Source: CAYNQN01 sp964530525 (GTDB taxonomy: Bacteria; Actinomycetota; Acidimicrobiia; Acidimicrobiales; Acidimicrobilacustridaceae). From it: a DNA stretch of 13,840 nucleotides. This document shows positions 1 to 5,614 of the stretch, one piece after another. Each line of letters begins with the position of its first letter. Position 1 is the stretch's first letter. The DNA lies in the NCBI GenBank assembly GCA_964530525.1, contig CAZHBH010000055.1, positions 1 through 13,840 on the forward strand, given 5' to 3'. The position numbers and the translations under genes were made by a program. Under the pieces are notes generated by a model. That model saw only the letters and a list, made by a program, of their open reading frames with translations. It did not search any database and was not told the origin of the DNA.

Positions 1-658
1 CGAGTCGAACGTCTCCAAGGTGATCGACGGCCTGGTGAGGCTCGGGGCCGAGGTGGTCCACACGGGCATCTCCGACGTGCACGCCACGGGGCACGCCAAG
101 GCCGAGGAGCTCAAGACCATGCTCTCGATCACAAGGCCCGAGTGGTTCGTGCCGGTGCACGGCGAGTACCGCCACCTCAGCGCCCACGCGCGGCTGGCTC
201 GAACGATGGGGGTGCCCGAGAGCAACGTGGTGATATGCGAGGACGGCGATCAGGTTGTGCTGGACGAGGGTGGGCTGTCGCTCTCCCGGCGTGCGGTGCC
301 GGCCGGGTTCCTCTACGTCGACGGGATCATCGGCGACGTGGGGGCCGGGGTCCTGCGTGATCGCAAGGTGCTCGCGGAGGAGGGGGTGGTGGCGGTGGTC
401 GTGGCGATCGACGTGACGAACCGCTCGATCATCACCGGCCCAGAGGTGATCACCAGGGGTTGGGTGTACGCGCCAGAGGCAGAGGACCTCATCGACCAGT
501 GCGCGGAAGCCGTGCGTGACGCCATCAAGGATGCCTTCGCCAACGACGCCATCGACATCGAGACCTTGCAGCGTCACGTGCGCCGGGCTGCCGGTCGGTT
601 CGTCAACGAGCAGACGCGCCGCCGCCCGATGATCGTCCCCGTTGTCATGGAGGCCTGA
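1..658 (+). CDS. rnj: Ribonuclease J, C-terminal part (5' end outside window)
   Basis: Only the last 219 codons are present; the reading frame enters at base 2 and ends at TGA 656-658. RNase J is a metallo-beta-lactamase/beta-CASP endo- and 5'-3' exoribonuclease that matures rRNA and degrades mRNA in the cytoplasm. The visible part starts at the end of the beta-CASP region. It carries the RMMBL motif HATGHA near visible residue 27 and PVHGEYRHL near 51, whose histidines belong to the metal site and RNA-binding channel of this family. The typical C-terminal domain follows (LYVDGIIGDVG, RGWVY, then RRRPMIVPVVMEA at the end), which serves in dimerisation. The N-terminal HxHxDH zinc motif is outside the window and cannot be checked. 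The call rests on a strong recalled match along the whole fragment. Confidence 0.93.
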   Translation, partial: ESNVSKVIDGLVRLGAEVVHTGISDVHATGHAKAEELKTMLSITRPEWFVPVHGEYRHLSAHARLARTMGVPESNVVICEDGDQVVLDEGGLSLSRRAVPAGFLYVDGIIGDVGAGVLRDRKVLAEEGVVAVVVAIDVTNRSIITGPEVITRGWVYAPEAEDLIDQCAEAVRDAIKDAFANDAIDIETLQRHVRRAAGRFVNEQTRRRPMIVPVVMEA

Positions 659-717
659 GCCCGTCCTTCCTCACGCTTCCCCCGCGTCCTTCGGACTCCG
701 GACTGGTTCGCCGGTTT

Positions 718-730
718 GGGGGGTGGGGGG
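718..730 (+). other. G-rich tract upstream of bioB
   Basis: Six G, one T, then six G lie 23 to 35 nt before the bioB ATG. This is where a -35 element would be if transcription starts at the ATG. No TTGACA-like hexamer is present there. The tract could form a G-quadruplex or slip during replication, but this is inference. Confidence 0.4.
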
Positions 731-740
731 CCGGCCTCGT

Positions 741-746
741 TAGCCT
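741..746 (+). promoter_or_regulatory. Predicted -10 box for leaderless bioB mRNA
   Basis: TAGCCT fits the actinobacterial TANNNT -10 consensus and ends exactly 6 nt before the ATG at 753, so +1 would be the A of the start codon. There is no Shine-Dalgarno sequence between it and the ATG. The same geometry recurs upstream of the NUDIX and cinA genes. Confidence 0.6.
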
Positions 747-752
747 CTCGGC

Positions 753-1763
753 ATGCCAGACGTGTCTGCTCGTGCCCTGATCGCCGACGCTGGGTCGAAG
801 CTCCTGGATCGTGGGGAGCAGCTGAGCATGGGCGAGCTCGGGGCGCTGGCGGCTCTGCCCGACTCGGCGGTGCCCTCCCTCGCGGCGCTGGCCCACGAGG
901 TGCGCCTCGAGTGGTGCGGTCCCGAGGTGGAGGTGGAGGGGATCCTCTCGGCCAAGACCGGCGGTTGCCCAGAGGACTGCCACTTCTGCAGCCAGTCCTC
1001 GCGCTTCGAATCGCCCGTGCTCGCCACCCCCTTTCTCGACACCGAGGACGTGTTGAAGGCCGCAGAGGAGACCGCTCGCCTCGGAGCCTCGGAGTTCTGC
1101 ATCGTCCTGGCGGTGCGTGGGCCCGACGAGCGGACGATGGGCCGCCTTCTCGAGCTCGTGCCGTTGGTGCGGGAACGGGTGGGCATCAACGTGGCCGTGA
1201 GCGCAGGGATCCTCTCCGACGACCAGGCCCGAAGGCTCGCCGAGGGCGGGGTGCACCGCTACAACCACAACCTCGAGACCGCGCACTCCCACTTCGACAA
1301 GATCGTGACCACGCACCGCTGGGAGGACCGGTTCGAGACCTGCCAGCTCGTCCGCAAGCACGGGATGGAGCTGTGCTGCGGGGTGCTGCTCGGGATGGGA
1401 GAGACGGTCGACCAGCGCGTGGAGCTGATAGGTCAGCTTCGGGACGTGGAACCAGCCGAGGTGCCCATCAACTTCCTCTCGCCTCGCCCCGGCACGCCCC
1501 TGGCACGCCAGGAGCTGGTGGAGCCGATGGAGGCCATCCGCTGGATAGCTCTGTTCCGCCTGGGCCTGCCGTCCGTGATCCTGCGCTACGCGGGTGGTCG
1601 GGAGGTGACCTTGCGAGAGCTGCAGGCCCTGGGCCTGACGGCTGGGATCAACGCGCTCATCGTGGGCAACTACCTCACCACGCTGGGTCGTGACGCCACC
1701 GACGACCTCCAGATGCTCGAGGACCTCCAGATGCCCATTGGGGCCTTGAGCAAGGTCATCTGA
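753..1763 (+). CDS. bioB: Biotin synthase BioB (radical SAM)
   Basis: This 336-residue enzyme inserts sulfur into dethiobiotin, the last step of biotin synthesis. The radical-SAM motif CPEDCHFCSQS gives Cys72, Cys76 and Cys79 for the [4Fe-4S] cluster. Family landmarks follow: FCIVLAVRGPDE (116-126), HRYNHNLETA (168-177), CCGVLLGMGE (208-217), PINFLSPRPGTPL (238-250), ILRYAGGRE (276-284) and GINALIVGNYLTTLGR (298-313), all typical of actinobacterial BioB. By manual alignment Cys116, Cys208 and Arg278 match E. coli ligands Cys97, Cys188 and Arg260. The E. coli Cys128 position holds Ala148/Val149, so one ligand of the classical [2Fe-2S] cluster is missing. No bioA, bioD or bioF is nearby. The ATG is chosen because it lies 6 nt after a TANNNT box. 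A candidate auxiliary protein gene follows 99 bp downstream. Confidence 0.95.
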   Translation: MPDVSARALIADAGSKLLDRGEQLSMGELGALAALPDSAVPSLAALAHEVRLEWCGPEVEVEGILSAKTGGCPEDCHFCSQSSRFESPVLATPFLDTEDVLKAAEETARLGASEFCIVLAVRGPDERTMGRLLELVPLVRERVGINVAVSAGILSDDQARRLAEGGVHRYNHNLETAHSHFDKIVTTHRWEDRFETCQLVRKHGMELCCGVLLGMGETVDQRVELIGQLRDVEPAEVPINFLSPRPGTPLARQELVEPMEAIRWIALFRLGLPSVILRYAGGREVTLRELQALGLTAGINALIVGNYLTTLGRDATDDLQMLEDLQMPIGALSKVI

Positions 1764-1808
1764 ACCCGAGGCTGCGTTGACGCCCTCGCTGCCCCGCTCT
1801 GATGCGGA

Positions 1809-1825
1809 CCTCCGCCAGGTGGAGG
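1809..1825 (+). other. Small hairpin between bioB and bsaP
   Basis: CCTCC (1809-1813) pairs with GGAGG (1821-1825) around a 7-nt loop. There is no T-run, so it is not a convincing terminator. It could modulate readthrough or stability between the two biotin genes. Confidence 0.25.
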
Positions 1826-1862
1826 GACCAGGAAGGGCTCGGCCGCTCCACTCGGGGGCAAG

Positions 1863-2060
1863 GTGTCCGTGAGCACCCAGGGGGGCTTTTGCCGGTGGTG
1901 CGGTTCGGTGGCCCACACCGGGCCGTCTCAGTGCGAGGGCGACGCGTTGGCTCGCAGCCTCGACCCGCCACGCTTCTGCCCCGACTGCGGCCGCAAGCTC
2001 AGGGTCCAGGTGACACCCACGGGCTTCACCGCCACGTGCCGCGTGCACGGCTCGGTCTGA
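1863..2060 (+). CDS. bsaP: Biotin synthase auxiliary protein BsaP (small cysteine-rich protein)
   Basis: This protein of 65 codons has six cysteines: C10 and C13 (FCRWCG), C24, C39 and C42 (FCPDCGRK), and C59 (TCRVHG). The stretch PPRFCPDCGRKLRVQVTPTG recalls the mycobacterial protein next to bioB (Rv1590). That protein was recently shown to be an iron-sulfur auxiliary factor that mycobacterial BioB needs to turn dethiobiotin into biotin. Position supports the call: same strand, 99 bp after bioB, and no promoter-like box of its own, so co-transcription is likely. The cysteine pairs could equally suggest a zinc ribbon if the family assignment were wrong. The GTG at 1863 gives 65 residues. The GTG at 1869 is a good alternative, because AAGG at 1860-1863 lies 5 nt before it, and would give 63 residues. 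All cysteines are kept either way. Confidence 0.82.
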   Translation: MSVSTQGGFCRWCGSVAHTGPSQCEGDALARSLDPPRFCPDCGRKLRVQVTPTGFTATCRVHGSV

Positions 2061-2071
2061 GCCGTCTCGAG

Positions 2072-2098
2072 GGCCGAGGTTCCGGTGCGCCCTCGGCC
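2072..2098. terminator. Bidirectional hairpin terminator between bsaP and the glycosidase gene
   Basis: GGCCGAGG (2072-2079) and CCTCGGCC (2091-2098) form a perfect 8-bp stem with an 11-nt loop. It lies in the 54-bp gap between two convergent stop codons. It has no clear T-tract on either strand, which is common for putative terminators in high-GC actinobacteria. Confidence 0.6.
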
Positions 2099-2114
2099 GG
2101 TGGGGCCGTTCGCC

Positions 2115-4274
2115 CTAGACCTCCGAGGCGAGGAGCGAGGTGAGGGGAGGTCGCGGCCCGCGGACCACCTGGTAGCCCGGGGCGCCGGTCACCTCGACCC
2201 CATCCGGTCCCACGTCGATGGCGACCTCGTGGGAGTCGATCGTCACCCCTTCCACGTGGAGGCTCGACATCCCTTCCGGGAGGTGCGGGTCGAGCCACAG
2301 CTGGCCACGGGTGGCCAGCGGGTCGAGCCGAAGGATCGTGCGCAGCCACAGCAGGGGTGAGGCAGCGGCCCAGGCCTGGGGAGAGCAGGAGGTGGGATAG
2401 GAGGCGGGTATGGCGAGCTCCCCGCGGTCGAACCCGGCGAACAGCTCGGGCAGGCGCCCCCCGTGGGCAGCAGCGACGTCGACCTGGGCGCCGATCACCC
2501 TGTGCGCCTCTTCCACGAAGCCGTAGCGGCTGAGGCCGGCGGCGCAGATGGCGTTGTCGTGCGGCCACACCGAGCCGTTGTGGTAGCTCACCGGGTTGAA
2601 GCTAGGCATGGTGGTGGCGAGGGTGCGGACGCCCCATCCGCTGAACAGCGAGGGGCTCATCAGGCTGGAGGCCACACCTGCCGCCTTGTCGGGATCGACG
2701 ATCCCGGTCCACAAGCAGTGCCCGGCGTTGGAGGTGACCGTGGCGATCGGCTTCTTGTCGGCATCGAGCCCGAGGGCGTAGGTGCCCTCGTCGGGCAACC
2801 AGAAGTCTTCGTTGAACCTCCGCCGCAGCTCTGTGGCTCGGGCGGAGCACCGCCGGAACGTCTCCTCGTCCCCCGCCTCTTGGGCGAAGTGCGCCCTCGC
2901 CACGTAGGCCGCGTACACGTAGCCCTGGACCTCGCACAGGGCGATGGGTGAGCGCGCGAGGGAGCCGTCGGCATGGCGGATGGAGTCCCACGAGTCCTTC
3001 CAACCCTGGTTGGCGAGGCCCAAGGGGTTCCTCCGCTGGTACTCCACGTAGCCGTCGCCGTCGCGATCCCCGTACTGCTCGATCCACTCGATGGCGCGGT
3101 CGGCGTGAGGAAGGAGACGTTCGACGACCTGGTCGCTGGGGTCCCACCGACCCAGCTCACCCAGCAGCATCACGAACAGGGGAGTGGCGTCGATCGACCC
3201 GTAGTAGACGTCGCCCCGATCGAGGCTCAGGCCGCCGGCTCCCGCGAAGCGCATCTCGTGGAGGATCTTCCCGGGCTCCTCCTCGGTCTCGTCGTCCACC
3301 TCTTGGCCCTGGAAGCGGGCGAGCGTCTCGAGCACGCCGCGTGCGAGGTTGTGGTCGGCGATGAGCGACATCCAGCCGGTCAGGAGCGAATCGCGCCCGA
3401 AGACCGTCATGAACCACGGCGCGCCGGCCGCCACCACCGGGAGGTCGGGGTGGGCCGGGTCGAATATCCTCAGCGCCCCGAGGTCTTCGCCCGAGCGCCT
3501 CAGCGATGCATCGAAGCCGGGCATGTCGGTGACGACGTCGGGCACGGTCGCCCGCCAGCGCTCGAGGCGCTGGGCGGGCACCGAGACGGAGTCGTCTCCT
3601 CCGCAGCTGAAGCGAGGCTCGATGACGTCCCCGTCGATCGCCGTGAGAACCTCGAGGCAGAGGTCCCACGACTCGTCGTCGGCCAGGGTCGTGCGCCAGG
3701 CCGCGAAGCCCGGCTCGACGGTGGCGGATCTGGAGAGCTTCACGATCGTTCGCTTGCCCGAGTCGGATCCCTGGTCGTCGTATGTGAAGGTGTCCGGACC
3801 GATGCTCAGGCCCAGGTGCCTGGTGGGGGAGACCCGGCTCTCCTTGACCTCGAAGAGGTTGGCGAAGTCCACGTCGCAGATGAGCTCGACGACGACAGGA
3901 GCAGGGTCGAGGCCGTGGTTCGTGACCGTGAGGCGCTCGCGCATCCCCCATCCGATGTGGCGCTCGCGCATGACGACGAGGTCGGCGTCGGCCCTCCCGC
4001 GCACGGCGTGGCCCCTTCCCACGAAGGTGGCCGCGTAGGGGTCGCGCACGTCCACCCCCAGCGGCTCGACGAGGTGGCCGTTCACCCTCAGCTCCCAGCG
4101 CGAGAGCACCCGTGTGTCGAGGACGAAGAGCCCGTGAGGGCCCTCTGGGCCCATGTCACCCGCGCTGTCGGACAGGGCGAAGGTCTGGCCCTCCACGAGG
4201 GTGACCTGTCCCGACGGGTCCAGCAGCGACGCCACCGGGGAGGTGCCTAGGTACGGAGAGCGAGCGACGGGCAC
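2115..4274 (-). CDS. Glycogen-debranching-like glycosidase (amylo-alpha-1,6-glucosidase family)
   Basis: This 719-residue, probably cytoplasmic protein has two domains. Residues about 21-230 form a beta-rich debranching N-terminal domain (for example LFVLDTRVLSRWEL, WGMRERLTVTNHG). Residues about 280-645 form an (alpha/alpha)6 glycosidase barrel with the family blocks FGRDSLLTGWMSL (292-304), YYGSIDATPLFVMLLGEL (357-374), NQGWKDSWD (422-430), YHNGSVWPHDN (564-574) and CSPQAWAAAS (630-639). Such proteins are usually annotated as amylo-alpha-1,6-glucosidase. Cleavage of alpha-1,6 branches is inferred from the family and the true substrate is not known from sequence. The start is a GTG with no Shine-Dalgarno sequence, and an imperfect -10-like TAGAAG lies 6 nt upstream. 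The next possible start (Met41) would cut into the domain. It lies 100 bp downstream of a GT4 glycosyltransferase on the same strand, suggesting a shared carbohydrate pathway. Confidence 0.88.
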   Translation of the reverse strand: MPVARSPYLGTSPVASLLDPSGQVTLVEGQTFALSDSAGDMGPEGPHGLFVLDTRVLSRWELRVNGHLVEPLGVDVRDPYAATFVGRGHAVRGRADADLVVMRERHIGWGMRERLTVTNHGLDPAPVVVELICDVDFANLFEVKESRVSPTRHLGLSIGPDTFTYDDQGSDSGKRTIVKLSRSATVEPGFAAWRTTLADDESWDLCLEVLTAIDGDVIEPRFSCGGDDSVSVPAQRLERWRATVPDVVTDMPGFDASLRRSGEDLGALRIFDPAHPDLPVVAAGAPWFMTVFGRDSLLTGWMSLIADHNLARGVLETLARFQGQEVDDETEEEPGKILHEMRFAGAGGLSLDRGDVYYGSIDATPLFVMLLGELGRWDPSDQVVERLLPHADRAIEWIEQYGDRDGDGYVEYQRRNPLGLANQGWKDSWDSIRHADGSLARSPIALCEVQGYVYAAYVARAHFAQEAGDEETFRRCSARATELRRRFNEDFWLPDEGTYALGLDADKKPIATVTSNAGHCLWTGIVDPDKAAGVASSLMSPSLFSGWGVRTLATTMPSFNPVSYHNGSVWPHDNAICAAGLSRYGFVEEAHRVIGAQVDVAAAHGGRLPELFAGFDRGELAIPASYPTSCSPQAWAAASPLLWLRTILRLDPLATRGQLWLDPHLPEGMSSLHVEGVTIDSHEVAIDVGPDGVEVTGAPGYQVVRGPRPPLTSLLASEV

Positions 4275-4280
4275 CTTGAA

Positions 4281-4286
4281 CTTCTA
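4281..4286 (-). promoter_or_regulatory. Weak -10-like box before the glycosidase gene
   Basis: On the minus strand TAGAAG ends 6 nt before the GTG start at 4274. This is the same spacing as the leaderless promoters on the plus strand, but the final T of TANNNT is replaced by G. The gene also lacks a Shine-Dalgarno sequence. It may be a weak internal promoter, or a coincidence. Confidence 0.22.
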
Positions 4287-4374
4287 TCGCTCCAGGGCGC
4301 ACGGCGAAAGCCGCTGGACGAGAAGCCCTGCACGGGCCCTCCCCACCTGGTCTCCGGCCACGGAGCGCGGCGCC

Positions 4375-5412
4375 TCAGGCGGCCCGCAGCGGCCTGCTCG
4401 CGGCGACCTCCTCGTAGGCGCGCAGGTGGTCTCGGACCATCCTCTCGGTCGAGAAGCGCAGGGACGCCTCCTTGCGACAGCGTGCCCTGTCGAGGTCGGC
4501 GCAGCGCTCGACGGCTTCGGCCAGCTCCCCCTCGTCGGATCGAACGAATCCCGTGACGCCGTCGTCGACGATCTCGGGAACCGAGCCCCTGGGCGTCGCC
4601 ACGACAGGCGTTCCGCAGGCGAGGGCCTCGATCATCACCATCCCGAACGGCTCGGGCCATGCGATGGGGTTGAGCAGGCACGAGGCGCCGGCCAGCAGTT
4701 CGAGCTTGTGCTCGCCGCCGACCTCGCCCAACATCTCCACGTCACCGCCGAGCAGCGGCTCCACCTCGGCCTCGAAGTAGTGCCGCTCGGCGGGCTCTCG
4801 CATCTTCGCAGCGATCTTCAGCGCCACACCTGCACGGCGGGCTATCCGGGCAGCGACGTGGGCGCCCTTGTCGGGGTTCATCCTGCCCAGGAACAGGGCG
4901 TAGCCGCGGTCGCCCCGGCCCAAGGGGAAGCTTTCCACGTCGATGCCGTGGTGGATCACGGCGGCGACGGCCGTGTCGACCGCACGGGAGGCCTGGTCGT
5001 GGGAGATGGCGATTATCGGGACGTGGCCACCGATCGTGCGGTAGTAGTTGCCCAGCACCCCTGAGAACGGCCCGTGGTTGGTGGTGACGACGGGCATGGG
5101 TAGTCGCTGGGAGTAGAGGGGCCCGACCAAGGTGTGGTCGTGGACCACGTCGGCACCCCAGTCGCGGGCCGCCTCGTAGGCAGCCACCACGTGACGTAGC
5201 TCGGTGGTGGGGTCCGAGCCCACGGTGCCGGCGGCACGCTCCAGGGTCCATCGGACCGGTACCGCACAGGTGCTGTCGCCCGTGGCGAACATGAGCACCT
5301 CGTGGCCGGCAGCCTCGAGACCCCGGGCCAGGTTGTCCAACACGGCTTCAGTTCCACCGTAGGCGGGTGGCGGCACCGCTACCCACGGTGGAGCGATGAT
5401 CGCGACTCGCAA
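4375..5412 (-). CDS. Glycosyltransferase family 4 protein
   Basis: This 345-residue, two-domain GT-B enzyme starts MRVAIIAPPW and has the N-terminal glycine loop AYGGTE (17-22) that binds the acceptor side in GT4 enzymes. FLGRMNPDKGAH (174-185) marks the start of the second Rossmann domain. The donor-binding E-x7-E motif is EPFGMVMIE (Glu254 and Glu262), followed by ALACGTPVVATPRGSVPE. GT4 enzymes move a sugar from a nucleotide sugar with retention of configuration; donor and acceptor cannot be read from sequence. There is no signal peptide or membrane segment. The TTG start at 5412 is favoured because AGGGAG (5420-5425, minus strand) sits 7 nt upstream. It is the first gene of a likely two-gene unit with the glycosidase and is divergent from ftsK. 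Confidence 0.88.
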   Translation of the reverse strand: MRVAIIAPPWVAVPPPAYGGTEAVLDNLARGLEAAGHEVLMFATGDSTCAVPVRWTLERAAGTVGSDPTTELRHVVAAYEAARDWGADVVHDHTLVGPLYSQRLPMPVVTTNHGPFSGVLGNYYRTIGGHVPIIAISHDQASRAVDTAVAAVIHHGIDVESFPLGRGDRGYALFLGRMNPDKGAHVAARIARRAGVALKIAAKMREPAERHYFEAEVEPLLGGDVEMLGEVGGEHKLELLAGASCLLNPIAWPEPFGMVMIEALACGTPVVATPRGSVPEIVDDGVTGFVRSDEGELAEAVERCADLDRARCRKEASLRFSTERMVRDHLRAYEEVAASRPLRAA

Positions 5413-5454
5413 CCGGCAGCTCCCTGAGGGTCGATGTGTGGACGTTCCGGATTG

Positions 5455-5460
5455 AATGTA
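5455..5460 (-). promoter_or_regulatory. Candidate -10 box for the glycosyltransferase gene
   Basis: On the minus strand TACATT (TANNNT type) lies 42 nt before the TTG start and would give a leader of roughly 35 nt containing the AGGGAG site. No recognisable -35 hexamer is found at 17-18 nt. The box is in the divergent gap shared with ftsK. Confidence 0.3.
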
Positions 5461-5515
5461 CCGCCGCCCTTCCCGTCCCGGATCAGCTCAACCGAACGGT
5501 CCACCACCCTCGGGG

Positions 5516-5521
5516 TATCGT
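5516..5521 (+). promoter_or_regulatory. Candidate -10 box for ftsK
   Basis: TATCGT (TANNNT type) lies about 94 nt before the preferred ftsK start and is the best -10-like hexamer I see in the 202-bp divergent gap. No convincing -35 element accompanies it. Confidence 0.28.
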
Positions 5522-5614
5522 CTGGGAGGCTGGAAGCAGCTGCAGACCACGGCGCGGGCGTAGGAGCCGTCGGGTCGGCACCTCTTGGCGATCCTCGACG
5601 ACAGGTACCGAACC

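Noticed and set aside
689..699. GTCC-TTC-GGAC hairpin as a terminator for RNase J
   Set aside because: The 4-bp stem with a 3-nt loop is too weak and has no T-run.
645..2048. A 467-codon minus-strand open frame opposite bioB and bsaP
   Set aside because: It is His/Arg/Gly-rich, low-complexity translation antisense to two well-supported genes, with no ribosome site.
2973..4250. A 425-codon plus-strand open frame opposite the glycosidase gene
   Set aside because: It is antisense to a protein with clear family motifs. Its Val/His/Arg-rich composition is typical of a shadow frame.
4303..4314. CGGC-GAAA-GCCG hairpin in the glycosyltransferase-glycosidase gap
   Set aside because: The GNRA loop exists only on the plus strand, while both genes are transcribed from the minus strand. 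The stem has just 4 bp.
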